A stretch of DNA of 64,000 nucleotides from Russula earlei (Eukaryota; Basidiomycota; Agaricomycetes; Russulales; Russulaceae), in the NCBI GenBank assembly GCA_025769875.1, contig JAGFNK010000058.1:62001-126000 (forward strand), written 5' to 3'. The notes beneath the pieces are model-generated. The model did not search any database. It saw only the letters and a program-made list of their open reading frames with translations, and was not told the DNA's origin. Numbering within the stretch: position 1 is the stretch's first letter; the number at the start of each line of letters is the position of its first letter. Shown here piece after piece: positions 44,942-56,761 of the stretch. The translations under genes and the position numbers were made by a program.

Positions 44942-45521
44942 TGTTACGGCATCATGGCCGTAAGAGTGTTAGCTCAGGGTTCAGTGGGGCCAAGTCCCTG
45001 TGACTTGGTTCAAGGGTTCAGTGGGGCTGGTTCAGAGAGACCAGATCAGAGGTTTAGCATCTCAAGGCTTAGTCAGACAATGACTCAGCCTGCAGACAGA
45101 GTCGATCTTCTGGTTTCACAGAAGAGGAGGACAATAAGAGAGAAGCAGAGGAGGAAGAGGGACAGAAAGGTTCCTTGTGGTGAGCTCAAGTCAAGCAGAG
45201 TGTAGGCCAGCACAAGCAAGTTGTGATTGAGAGAGGGTACAGGGCAAGGGATGTGACAGGAAATGGGACAAAGCTAAGCTTGGGGCATTCCCCAGCTTCT
45301 ACAGGCGCTTAAATACTGTATCTAGCGAGGCTGTACAGTACCATATGTAGAACAATAGATAAAGGTGAACCAATAGCAAAAGGAACTCAAACAATAGGTG
45401 AAACACAATAGAAGATCATCAGCATCAAGGGGTAAAATGGTAACCAAGAGGATGAGGGTGACAGAGAAGAACAATAGTAAAAAGGGGTAGAGACGAGCCG
45501 TCAGGGGGGTAATTCATAACA
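44942..45521. mobile_element. 580-bp solo LTR with CTGAT duplication
   Basis: Begins TGTTACGGCATC and ends TTCATAACA. CTGAT flanks both ends (44937-44941, 45522-45526). No coding. Its family is otherwise not seen in the window. Confidence 0.85.
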
Positions 45522-45526
45522 CTGAT

Positions 45527-46631
45527 GGGGAATTGACAAAATGGCTGCATGCATGGAGCTCACTTGCAGATAGCAAGGCACCATTCTTGACAGCATTGCC
45601 ATCAGGCTTGGAAGCATCTTTTGGTATGTTGACTTTCCGACTAGGACATGGTTCTGCATTCAAGACAGTAAGAATCTATGCCAAATCCCTGAATTCAACA
45701 CTAACCTTGACCTTGGCAGGGTTTTGTCATAGCTTCAACAATTTTAATATAAGAGTCAAGACCCTGAGCACGATCAGTTGCATTCCACGTTTGCTTTTTG
45801 TCATTGGGTATGATGTTTTTTGGGTCAGGGTTGTCTCAGCTGTGCTGGTTAGACATGGGTCACTGAGATGCTCAAGCTGTAAATCAAGAAAAAAAGAGTA
45901 TGCTCAGTATTAGATTTAAGCTATTAACTTTAGGCTATTACATTTGTAGATCGTCATATGATACATCAGGAAAAACACATAAATCTTTTTTAGCTTTATA
46001 AAGTCTTTATAGAGTCAAAAAAGTTGAAAAGTCAATGGTCGCTTGGACTGACCCTAATTCTAGAAAGTTGTGACCCAAATATCAACTATATAGCCAAGAA
46101 TGTTGAGAAAACTGCACAAGTTCTGCAAAGTTCTCAAAAGTTGGAAAGTCACATCAGCCAGCCTTAGTGCTATTAACCAATTCACCCTCTAATGGGGCTA
46201 CTGCTAAAGTTAAGAGCCCTCTGTCCAATGTTGGATTGGGACCTATCTGGGACTTTAACAGACTTTATGAACTTTACTACCTTTTCTGGGTTTATGGAGG
46301 CTTGAATGGTGCTTTACTCCGTTACAAACTTTCAACTTTAGAAATACTCCCTATAAAGCTAAAAAGTCAAAAAAGTCATAAATTTTCTTGTGATTTTGCT
46401 GATGTATGAAAACTGTTTAACCATCTACATACTGTATACCTACTGTGTACACAACCTTGGAGACTTGACCCTATACATAAACGTAAACATATATGGTATT
46501 AACTGTATAAGACGGTTATATAGATGGAACGATTGGAGCCTTATTCGTACTGCCTAGTACCTCACACACACGCACATCAGGACTCGTCGTAACGGCCTCA
46601 CATTCAAACCTTTACCCATGAGTTTTCCACA
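45527..46631. other. Unassigned AT-rich spacer
   Basis: About 1.1 kb with no convincing gene. Runs resembling AAAAGTCAAAAAAGTCATAA near 46360-46380 and similar earlier give it low complexity. It separates the transposon tract from the duplicated RSA4 piece. Confidence 0.4.
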
Positions 46632-47871
46632 AGCTCTACTTTCCACTCTTTGATATTAAACTAAATCGCTCGACTCTTATCGCTTTCAAAGAAGGCCTCT
46701 TCACACGTTGAAAGACCACGCCCACTGGGTCACTACATCATCCCTAAATACTGACTTTGTGCTGCGTACCGGTCCGTTTGATCATACCGGGAAGCTTCCA
46801 TCATCTGATGACGACGGTACGTTGTTATGTGTCCGGGTTATGGCTGGTCTGTTGATGCCTGCCTTGTCATCTAGCGCAGTCCTGTGCTTTAGCACGCTAT
46901 AACGCCCTTGTCTCTTCCACGTCCGAGCTCATGATCACCGGTTCCGATGACCACACCCTATTCCTTTGGTCGCTCTTTCCTTCTCGTTCAGATTCCAATC
47001 AGCTTTCCGAGGTTGCCGCTTCGAATGGGGGAAAACTTAAACCCTTGGCTCGCTTGACCGGACACCAGCGTCAGGTCGCGCACGTCGCTTTCAGCCCTGA
47101 TGGCCGATGGGCGGCAAGCGCTGCGTGGGACAATAGTGTGCGTCTGTGGGAAGGCCGGACAGGCAAGTTCGTGGCCACTCTTCGAGGCCATATTAGCGCC
47201 GTCTACAGACTTACGTGGTCGGCCGACTCTCGGCTCCTTGTGAGCGCAAGTAAAGACACCACGCTCAAGGTGCGTCCGATGCAAGGGGATTACGTTTCAG
47301 GGCCAGTGATGTCTCAATAGATCTGGGACCTCAAAACGTACAAAATCAAGACGGACCTTCCTGGCCACACTGACGAAGTGTACTGCGTTGATTTTGTGGC
47401 AGATAAGATTGTCAGTGGTGGCCGTGATCGTACGGTAAAAATGTATGAGTCTGACAGTATCCTGGCGAGCTTGACGGTGCTGATGCTGCTATTTGCCTGC
47501 ACCCTAGCTGGAAAAACTGACAAAGGTTAGATTTGGGGATCTTGATACTACTATTGGGTGGTGCTTTCGGAAGCAGTTCCAGACTCCCATTCTAGCGCTG
47601 CGCATGTTGGGGGGAATATTAAAGGAGTGTCGGCTGCGAACCTTGCTTGAGAGAATCCTACCAAAGATGAACTGATGTGAGACGTTTGATTGCGTCCCGC
47701 ACGGCGCCCTAGTTGGGACCGTCAATCCCGCGCGCGAAGCGCATTCAAGTTCAAGATGTAGGACAACATCATGGGACTGGCGAAACTACCTTTTATCGCA
47801 CAACGCATTTTACCAAAGAAGAAACCTATAATGTATTGAATTTGCGGCGCCAGCACGCTACCTGATGATTG
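46632..47871 (+). pseudogene. Duplicated 3' half of RSA4 (copy 2)
   Basis: Nearly identical to 2724-3976, offset about 43.9 kb. It starts inside an RSA4 intron, so the N-terminal domain and first WD repeats are missing. The acceptor that ends this intron (CAG in the parent) is CAA here, while downstream exons, introns and the final WKN-stop remain intact. No start codon or promoter is carried along. The level of identity implies a recent duplication, so it is a fragment rather than a second gene. Confidence 0.9.
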
Positions 47872-48125
47872 CTGATACGGTAGACCGTAAGAGAACGACG
47901 TGACATACCCACTGAAAGACCGTCGTTTGCCAGTACAAACAACGACCTAGGTGACCTTCCAACCCTTCTTGCCGAAGACGGCCACCCTAATTCTGCCTCT
48001 CGCTGACTTGAATCTGACCCTCTGTTTTCGACCTCTGCGTCGGACCGATAATCGCTTGGACCTCGGAGCGACAGCTAGCTTGAGCCGGCCAAGCTTGCCT
48101 GCTCGCCAGGAACCTTTTCGGCCTT

Positions 48126-50149
48126 TCATATTTCGGAGAATATTCTTGTTATCAACATAAAAGAGACGAATCTACAATCGGAGTTGTAGAACCAGGGGTT
48201 GCAGGGCACGAAGTCACTCACATATCTGAAGCCAAATTTGCCACCCCAGTTAATTACAGCTAATGGTGTATATCTCCTTGTGCGTCGTGCGCGAACGAGT
48301 ATTCTTGTGGGCCATGGACTTCCATTTGGCCGCCAACCCTTCGTGCGGATTGAACCATTTTTGGCTTGCCAGAATACGCGCGTGGCACCGCCCCTTCCTT
48401 GAACGAGGATTCTTAGACGCTTCTTGGGGCGCCGCCGCCTGGGCAATGGTGTCTGGCCTGGTCGTGGTGCCTTCGCCGACAACCGGTACAACTTCTTCTC
48501 TTTATGTCTCAGAAACTCTCTCCTCGTTTCATCGGGCACAACAATGTTCCATCTTCGAAATTGGCGATGAAATGGGTAAGGGGAGGGTTTGGAAATACGC
48601 CTGACTTGGGCATCCGTAAGCGGCCTAATATCAAACAATGCCCGTTGAATCTGAGTGTACACAACCATCTCGCTCCAGCGTCCGCGTTTTCTCATGCCGC
48701 GAACGTGATGATGCCTGGAGAAGAGAACGTAAGGTGTAGGGACGCCCCAGTGATCTTCGATACTACGGTCTCTGTCTTCCTGGGATTGAGCCGATTGTTC
48801 GTGGGACCAGTGCTTGTTGTCAGTCCGAGTAACGGTGCTGCCATGTTCGGGGACCCATATCTAATGAATTGCATGAGACATGACCCGGACAGATATACGA
48901 TGGCGCACCTTGTTGACGTTCACCCAGGAGTCATAATCCTTAACCCAAACCTGGCAAACCCGTGCCCTTCTTTGGCCACCACTCCTTAAAAGGTCACGGA
49001 AGACTCTGGCTCTACACCGAGGAAAACTACGTGAATATGGCTACGTTTTCGTAGTTATAAAACGTACGTTCTCGATGAGGCGGCGACGTAGAACGCATAC
49101 CCCCAACGGTAAGCCTCGGTCCTTTCAACGACACCTTCCCCCACCCGAACGCGTCTTATCCATGTGGGCCCCAACCCACTGTAGCCTATAAGCACGCGCC
49201 TGCGCCGGGTGGGTGGGTTCGGTAGGAGGGTAATGCTTATAGCACGCCGCCAAGCTTGGAGGCCTCGCTGATACAGGGCCCATGTCAAACCGGATCCTCT
49301 GTCACGGACGAGCTCGAATGATACGCCTTGCGTGGATTGAATTAGGTGTGAAGTGAAAGGCCATGATTGAAATTGTACCTAAAGTTATCCTAACGGTGTT
49401 GCTGGCAGCCTCGGCATCAAACATTAGCTGTCGATGTCGCTGCCTGAGCGTACTGTGAAATACATAAATATGAAACTATACCATTTGGGAGTAATCGCTC
49501 CCGGACAATCGCCGAATGTTTCTGAAGGGGTTCACTCCTTTTATTTCTGGGTCTGGCAATGATGCGCATTGTAGGTAAGATGCATAGTGGACGTGCAAAG
49601 ATATCTGGGCCTACTGGAGTCTTGAACCTCGTCATACTCAACCAGGTCAATGATCGACGACTGCTGGTTGTTACTTGGGTTGATGGTTTTGAAGTAAAAC
49701 AATGCCCTGTCGCACCTGCGGGGAGATGGGGATGAAGGTGTCCCGTAGGTTCGTCAAAAACCTACATGTCTTTGCTGGGATTCGCCGAAACGATTGCTAG
49801 TTTTGTGCCATTCCTCAATATATCGTGGACTACCATGGAGATGCCGTCATAGACACGGATCTGATTGTTAGGATTACTGGAAGCAACGGACCGCATTAAA
49901 CTCTGCGTTGACACGAGTGAGACGAGATGAAAACCGACGTTCCGTCCTGAAGTAACTGGTCAGTCACACGCGTGATATTGTCCTGGACTAGCGCTAAAGC
50001 CCCCACGCCCTTTCCCCACGTCCTACTCTCAAGGATCCCGTGCCAAATAGTCCAGCTAATAGTAAAAATATAAAGGTGAGCACGGAACTGGCTGAGCAGA
50101 CTTCGTCGACTGACTCTGTAGCCAAAGCGATGACGTTCGAATAAGACAT
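48126..50149 (-). pseudogene. HAD (MDP-1/Acid_PPase-like) two-domain protein, copy P1
   Basis: Same exon pattern as the intact copy at 56762-58407. ATG 50149 gives MSYSNVIALAT, then, after an intron, a D-W-T-IW segment: the DxDxT motif of HAD phosphatases reads AxDxT, so the nucleophile aspartate is alanine. Later parts: IRVYDGISMVVHDIL, LAIVSANPSKDM, MFDAEAASN (FDAE instead of FDDE), GLTWALYQRGL, YRWGYAFYVA, TPYVLFSRHHH and MVVYTQIQRALF. The last frame runs to 48126 without the usual stop position, through a very basic tail unlike P3. Two active-site losses argue against phosphatase activity. It is very similar to P4 and so part of a block duplication. Confidence 0.75.
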
Positions 50150-51068
50150 GTGTGTAGTGGCAAGACGGCTGTGGATTCGAAACGATGGGACGACAAAAGA
50201 GCCAGTCAAACGGGGCTTGCGGAAGCCTAACTTCACTTCAGAATAAGATTTCAAGATTATATCTGCTGCGTTACCGAAAGATGTAATTCAGCACACACTA
50301 CCACCATCCGTCAAACCGTGAAGATCGGTCACAATTCTAGATCAGAAAAATCTTCTTCTGCGAAATCGTTGATCGATCAACAACGTGATCGTTGACGTGT
50401 TTGACAATTCGTCGTGCATGGCTTGAAGTCCCGCTTTTGGGGGTGAACGGAAAAGGTGATGTTTTCTATCGTACGTACGAATCCGGAATATTTTACTTTT
50501 ATTGTCTGCTAAGTTGACTATAAGTGGACTTGGCTTATCCCTTCCCGCCTGTTGTGCTGGGCTACAGTACCCTTTCCCTCACCCTCACCACCACAAGGGA
50601 TTGTGTTGTTACTGTACTAATGCACTTTACAAAGTACGTGATCTCTTGATCGTGCATGAAAAAGCCTTCGATGTGATATGTGAAGGCATTGGAATAATGT
50701 GCGAGATTGATCGATCAGCGAGGACCCGTGTCGAGTTCAATTGTAACAGATTCTTGTTCATCGAGAGGATCCTCTCGAAAGCTTCTGATTTCTCTGATCG
50801 TGAACTTTGAGCTGGCAGATTCGATTTTCTGATTATGCCACAACTAAATTCTGTACTTCTCCTTTGACTTTGGCGTCATTTCATTCTCGGCTGTCAGCCT
50901 TGGCCAGAAGTGCTTCCTACACCTGGACAGATAATCGCGTGCCTCCTCTGACTGATATCTGCACCACCATCAACGCCACTCTCACCCATTCCTACAACAC
51001 GCAGGTTTACGTTTCCGCCGCCAAGTGGACCAATAAGGTGATTTGAAGTGCAACGGCTCATCACCGAA
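50150..51068. other. Spacer with a decayed, duplicated gene remnant
   Basis: The stretch 50640-51046 is related to 60570-61020 (shared GATTCGATTTTCTGATTA and ACGCAGGTTTACGTTT). A plus-strand frame ending VYVSAAKWTNK may be part of a small gene, not recognised. The rest shows nothing. Confidence 0.45.
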
Positions 51069-51445
51069 GATACGTTTCAGGGCCAATAGATCTCGGACCT
51101 CAAAACGTACAAAATCAAGACGGACCTTCCTGGCCACACTTACGAAGTGTACTGCGTTGATTTTGTGGCAGATAAGATTGTCAGTGGTGGCCGTGATCGT
51201 ACGGTAAATGTATGAGTCTGACATTATCCTGGCGAGCTTGCCGGTGCTGATGCTGCTGCTATTTGCCTGCATCCTAGCTGGAAAACCTGACTATCGATTG
51301 GTTCGGGGACCTTGAATGATGCCAAACGCTACTACTGTGGTGCTTTTGGAAACAGTTCCAGATACCCATCCATGTGATAATACTAGTGCTGCGCATGTTG
51401 GGGATATTAATGAGATGTTGGCTAGGCTGCGAACTTTGCAGAATC
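51069..51445 (+). pseudogene. RSA4 3'-end fragment (copy 3)
   Basis: Matches about 3385-3750: the last WD repeat (LPGHTYEVYCVDFV), the final intron and the 3' flank. More diverged than copy 2, with a deletion of about ten bases before the acceptor and a lost base pair in the RTVK codons, so it is an older fragment. Confidence 0.88.
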
Positions 51446-51751
51446 TCGAATGATTGAGTCCATCAAAATAGGAAATGATCTTGCCTATTGCCGCTATCTG
51501 TCGACGACTCTGCAGGGGCGCTGTCCGGGGGTGCTGCACAGCCCAAGATACGTATCCAAGTGTCGTGTCCTTGGTGCATGTAAGTAATAACCTACCGACT
51601 CATCCCACCACGACAGGCCTCGACTGTTTCTCTTTGTATTCTTTTTCCTTGATCTCTCAACGCACGAAGTCAGGCCACACTAATAGGAGAGAGTAATAGA
51701 TATTGTCTGACCTTGTCCTACTTGCATCTCCAAGCCCTGACACTCTGATCA
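51446..51751. other. Spacer, nothing recognised
   Basis: About 300 bases between the RSA4 fragment and the 3' end of the lectin gene. No gene or repeat seen; presumably includes the lectin 3' UTR. Confidence 0.4.
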
Positions 51752-52582
51752 TTAGGCAAAGGCAATGATGCTGGCACCAGCGGAGTAAAGGATGGTGTCG
51801 TGCCAAGAATCTATGTGCCAAACCAAACCAGTCGTGGTCACCCCATCGATGTAGGCTTTGATGCGAAAGTTGGTCCTGAAGTCGATGTCGAATGAGTTCA
51901 AGGCGACGAAGATAGATGGATTTTTCGGGAACTTGACATTGCCGAATGTAATCGCTCGGCTCTGTTGGAGCTGCGGAAGGTTCCAAGGACGAATGTCCGT
52001 CGTGTTGACGGACGCGCTATAGATCTGCTTGCGTTCCGCTGGACATGCAATCCAGAACGCTTGGGCGGCGTTGAGGACCGTGTCTGCCCATGTCTCGATA
52101 TTGAGCGTGAATCCGTTCACATCAATGTCAGTGGCGCTGGTCTTGAGGCGCCAGTTGTGGCCCTTGTCAAGATCAATGTAGTTAAAGAAGACGACGACTT
52201 TTGGAGGGGTGGCGAATGGGCGCTCAAAGTCGATGCGCGCTGAGGCGGGGTCATAAGGGTTGATCAAGAGGTTGCGCATGTAGGCACCCGTGAGGAACTC
52301 TTGATCGTCGGGTGCGATGACGAACGCATCATCGATGGCGCTGTAAAGAGTGGTGTCCTCCCAAGTTGTAATGTGGCAGTCGGCCCAAGTATTGGTGAAG
52401 TAATCGATCGTCGACTCGACGCGAATGCTGGCGTTCTTATCAATATCTAACTCACGGAAACCATGGGCAAGGCGGGGACGGGCGTCGAATGCGTAGGGGA
52501 AGTCAAGGGTTATCTCTGTATCAGGTTCCGGGTTGGCCGGGGAATGGACGGTTTGGGTGTCGAATTCGCAGACGACGGGCAT
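51752..52582 (-). CDS. H-type lectin domain protein, three repeats
   Basis: 276 aa, single exon, ATG 52582 to TAA 51752. Three H-type lectin modules (fold known from Helix pomatia agglutinin and discoidin C-termini, usually binding GalNAc): about residues 25-90, 115-180 and 205-275. Each has the F-x-x-P start, a central (L/F)DID or DLD strand and the closing (T/S)W-x-DT-x-L-(Y/N)-(S/A)A motif: TTWEDTTLYSA, ETWADTVLNAA, DSWHDTILYSA. No signal peptide, so it is probably cytoplasmic or secreted by an unconventional route, as with many mushroom lectins. Roles in fungi are mostly inferred as defence or recognition. A second copy with one frameshift lies at 62537-63371. Confidence 0.93.
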   Translation of the reverse strand: MPVVCEFDTQTVHSPANPEPDTEITLDFPYAFDARPRLAHGFRELDIDKNASIRVESTIDYFTNTWADCHITTWEDTTLYSAIDDAFVIAPDDQEFLTGAYMRNLLINPYDPASARIDFERPFATPPKVVVFFNYIDLDKGHNWRLKTSATDIDVNGFTLNIETWADTVLNAAQAFWIACPAERKQIYSASVNTTDIRPWNLPQLQQSRAITFGNVKFPKNPSIFVALNSFDIDFRTNFRIKAYIDGVTTTGLVWHIDSWHDTILYSAGASIIAFA

Positions 52583-52964
52583 GACGGGTTGTAAACAGCA
52601 GTGGAGAGGGAGTTGAAGATAAAGAGCAATTCTTTATCATACCTGTGGCCTATACTGCAGTGAACAATTTGGGCCTATGGAGCCCTGACTCTGTGAACAA
52701 AATAGAGTTGGGAAACGAGTATCAGAGTTAGAATCCCGACTCGATTCGAAATCTAATCGAATCCGAATCGGGCCACGTGCTGTGAAATAAAGAAGGCTGC
52801 TAACCCTGCACCCTACTTTGTCAACACATCTCGGCGTGTTCACCCCAGATTTTCAAGGCTGCCCGACAAGACAGTACGACTGGCCTGGGTATCTAATCTG
52901 CCAAATATCATGATCAGCATCACCGCTCCCGTCAAACTTGAACCCCAGGCTGGCAGTTGACAGC
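52583..52964. other. Divergent promoter region between lectin and P2
   Basis: About 380 bases separating the start codons of two divergently transcribed genes. Contains a repeated CGATTCG/CGAATC cluster near 52738-52775. No TATA box is obvious. Confidence 0.4.
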
Positions 52965-54619
52965 ATGTCCTATCCGAAAGTCGTTGCTTTGGACACAGAG
53001 TGAACGAAATAAACTGATTCCGCACCCGCTTTGACTCACTCGTTACTAGCTGGACTATTTGGCAGTGGTATCTCGATTCTGCAACATGGGGGAGAGGACC
53101 GGGTGCACAACCATCGATTGAGGACAACATCGAGCGTGTGGATCGCCAGTTACTTCGTGATAGGACGTCAGTACTCCAAAACTTCCGACTCAGTCCCAAC
53201 CTCGTTAATTTCTGTCTCTAGGGATCACAGCAAGCAAGATTCGTGTCTTTGACGATATCTCGAACATAGTCCATGACATTCTGAAGAACGGCGCAAGACT
53301 TGCAATCGTTTCGCGTAATCCCAGCAAAGCCATGTAAAGCTTATCGGGCCCGACGAACCGATTGGGGCTCTACTTACCGGGTGCTGTAGGTGCGACAGGG
53401 CGCTTGTATTACTTCAACACCATCAACCCGAAAAACGGGAGAGAGTGGTCTATCATTCACCTGGTTACATACGACGAAGTTATAGACCGTAAGTCTAGGT
53501 GTCTTTGCCCTCCTTTATGCACATGTTGACAATTTGTATAACGGCCAGAATCAAAGGTGCAGCACTTCAAAAGGATTCGGACATGGTCCGCAAGCGATTT
53601 CTCAGATCTTGTACGGCTTCACATCTACTTATCTTATGCTTATGCTCTGTAAATAACATTGACAGCTCATGTTTGACGACGAGGCCTACAACAACGTCGT
53701 CAGGATAGAAGCAGGTATGCGTGCAATTACATATTCGTTTCGCATTCATATTCATGTATTCCGAGGCGTAACATTCCAGTTCGTCCGCGATGGAAAAGGT
53801 TTGACGTGGGACGTCTATCAACAAGGCCTCGATGCTTGGCGACGTGCTAAAAGTATTATGATTCCCTCGAGCCCAAGCCCCGTACGGATGCTCGTAGGCT
53901 TCAGTGCGTTGCCCTCCTTCTCTGTCACACTCATTGGGAGGGGGGAATGTCGTGTGGACCGAAACACGCCCTCTCGATGGGGCTACGCGTTATATCTCGC
54001 CGACACAATTGGAATGTACGTTTCAATCCGATGTCGCCACGCTCAAGCCTTACGTTCTATGTAGAGCCAAATACTTTGCTAGGCTGGAACGAAGAATGGA
54101 TTGCGGAAAAGTCCCATGTTTACGAAGTTTGGGTCAAAGATTACGATGCGTGGACGAGCATCAACAAGGCGCGCCATGGGATATCTATGCAAGGCACATC
54201 TCACATATGTCTTTAGATATGGATCCCCGAAAACTCTGGTTACCTTCCGCAAATGAACAACACACTCTGGTCCGTTGAAGATGCGGGACGGAACCAGGAG
54301 GACAGGGACCGTTTCATCACGGACCACTGGAAAGTCCCTACACCTTACGTTCCTCTTCTCCAAGCATCATTGGATGGAAGGGATGCCCATCCCAAAAGGC
54401 CAACGGTGTACCGAGATGGTTGTATACACGCAGATCCAACGGTCGCTATTCGAGGTCGTTCGGGTTCCAGACGACCAAGTGGATCAACATTCCAATCCCA
54501 ATCCTTACCCTTTCGATAAACAAATTAAGACGTGGAAAATCACTGTACCCAACGAAACAAATGATGAGTGTCGGCGGATATGGGGAGCCAAACCTTGTGT
54601 AGTCAGTCAGCGTTACTGA
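52965..54619 (+). pseudogene. HAD (MDP-1/Acid_PPase-like) two-domain protein, copy P2
   Basis: ATG 52965 (MSYPKVVALDT), then after an intron D-W-T: DxDxT is intact. Following pieces: WGRGPGAQPSIEDNIE, IRVFDDISNIVHDIL, LAIVSRNPSKAM, LYYFNTINPKNG, IIHLVTYDEVID, MFDDEAYNN, GLTWDVYQQGLDAWRR, SRWGYALYLAD, YEVWVKDYDAW, IWIPENSGYLPQM and MVVYTQIQRSLFE. HAD motifs are all kept, but an extra base after TNH-like sequence near 53237 (unless an alternative acceptor is used) and one extra C near 54346 shift the frame. It could be functional if these are sequence errors. Confidence 0.75.
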
Positions 54620-54827
54620 TTTGGTGACTCGGGTATATTGTATTGCAAATTGGTGACCCATTCGTGGGAGTGTGAGCTCAGGCTGGCGCGGCGATTACTA
54701 CTTGTTGGAAATCGGAGTCTCGATGTAGTGACGAATGAATTCTACTCGAAAACTATATCTAAGTGCACTGATATACATTATTCATGTTACATGCTTGAAG
54801 AGAGTCACCTCCCAGGTCCACAGCGGG

Positions 54828-56080
54828 ATGCCCGCCCCAGCTTCATTCTGTCAGCCAGTCGAATTGACGTCCATCTCCGCCGTTGAGGCATTCCTCGCGG
54901 GCACTCCCTTTGCAAGCCGATCCATCACGGAACTGACGGGCGGAACTGTCAACTATCTGTACAGAATCAATCTGCTAACGCCTTTTGACGGCTGCCAGAC
55001 GGTCGTGCTCAAGCATGCGCAGCCGTTCTGGAAGAGCGCGGTGTGTAATTCATGGGAGGTGGAACGCCAGGCAAGAAATTGGAGCGATTGGTCGATGCCG
55101 ACGATTGACCCACTGGCACGACAGATCTTCGAAGTGGAAGCGATGACGCGCGTCAGGCTCAGCCTTCCGCCAAATTTGCTCGTCAAAGGTCCCAAAAATC
55201 CACCATTTTGACGTCAACAACTATCTCATCGTCATGGAGGACTGCGGCGCCGACGGTTGTCACCCTCAGGGAATTCCTCTGCTCCGACAGTGCCTGTTCC
55301 ACTGGTCTCGCGGAGACTATTGGGACAGCCGTCGGCGATTTTATTGCGCGGGTGCACGAATGGAGCAGGAGCAATCCCGACGGCGTACTCGACATTTTTG
55401 ATAAATGTCTGCACGCAAAACAGATGATGGCCGACTTGAACTACAATCGCCTAGTGGCCACGTTGCAGTGCAAAGACAAGGATGATTTGCCTCTGCTGTC
55501 AGACTTCAAAATAGATCCCACCCGACATTCAAGCCATCTCGACGCTGACAGACGAGTATCTTTCCTGCCTGATGTCTGCTCGGCTCCCTGGCCGTGATGT
55601 CGTAGGTTTTTCCCCCGAGAAAACTGCTTCGTTCGAAGGTTAACAAATGCCATTGGCTAGTTCCTCATGGGAGACCTCTGGCACGAGAATATCCTTGTCA
55701 CCACTGACCAGCAGCCCCTTCGTCTCTATATTTTGGATTGGGAACTCGCAAGGACAGGATTACCAGGCTCAGAAATTGGCTTGTTTTGCGCTTACATGGA
55801 TTTACTTAGTAGAAGGAACCAGGTTGCGTCCGAGCTCGCGTCGGGGATGCGTCGGAGCTTCCTAGACGCCTACTCCCGTATTTCAAATAGAGATGCCCGT
55901 CTGGCACAGGATACTTTGGCGCATTGGGGTATTAGTTACGTTTTCTGGACGCCTCGTGACCCTCCAGGCGATAGAGAGTTAGTGCAAGACTTCGTCAGGA
56001 AAGGTGTGGAATATTTAGTGCGCTCTCGGGACAGAGCTTTCCTGGCGGAGTCGCCCGTAAAAGGACTTTTACCAGAATGA
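54828..56080 (+). pseudogene. APH-type phosphotransferase (aminoglycoside/choline kinase-like fold)
   Basis: Start MPAPASFCQ. Kinase-like features in order: a glycine-rich loop (ELTGGTVNYLYRI), a lysine strand (TVVLKHA), a helix-C glutamate (IFEVEAM), hinge (LIVMEDCG), catalytic loop MGDLWHENILV (Asp and Asn present, the usual His is Met) and a metal-binding YILDWELA. The intron at about 55600-55660 ends CTAG. Three single-base insertions break the frame, near 55188, 55255 and 55520, each in a short run of G or C. After 55661 the frame is open to the stop at 56080. The substrate is unknown; fungal members of this family phosphorylate small molecules. It sits between two HAD-family copies. Confidence 0.82.
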
Positions 56081-56761
56081 ATTACCATTTTATCACCGAC
56101 GCCGGTAGTTGGACATCTGTCATACTAACAGTCAGAATCAGATAATTGATACTAGTGGACTAAACTATACCATGTGTCCACTCGAATTCTGGTCATGATC
56201 CGACGTAACGTAACCTCTGGAAGGCCGGAGAGACGCTTATAGCCATTCCGTATGCTCATGACGTCTTTCGGAGAACGGGTGGTATCTTCGAAGGTTTACC
56301 TCTTGCCGATTGCAGGAATATCGGTGGTAACGTTTCCATCTAGTTTGTAGTCCCCAGCTGCATCAAGCGCAGAGAGGAGAGCACTCAATTGAGCGTGTAG
56401 AGAATATGGAGAAAGACGATCATTGACACACAATGTGACCTCCACGACGTGCTCTGACAAACCCACCACCGCCGGTACGGGTCCAGATATCCCAAACCTG
56501 CAAGACCCTGACCCGTAAACCCGTCGAGGTTTGACCATACTCGTGTCGATCACTGAGATTCCGCAGTGGCCGATATGGACGTATCACCGATTTCCTTTTT
56601 CTTTTACTTGTCTCCGTCATTATCGTTTCGGGGTAATCAGTCCCGTCGCTCTCGTCGATGACGCATCTACGTTCTTCCAGGCCCTTGACATAGTTCACCT
56701 TCAAAAGGAAAAATGTGGACAAAGTTTGTATTGGCAGATATAGATATAGTAGACTCACAGG
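56081..56761. other. Spacer with a possible small minus-strand gene
   Basis: Minus-strand frames at 56296-56553 (ending GNVTTDIPAIGKR) and 56420-56758 might be exons of one small gene, but I recognise no family and the splice model is uncertain. Downstream of the intact HAD gene P3. Confidence 0.35.

Noticed and set aside
47947..48129. Short, very basic minus-strand frame (60 codons) next to P1
   Set aside because: Biased composition only; no homology, no conserved counterpart next to P4.
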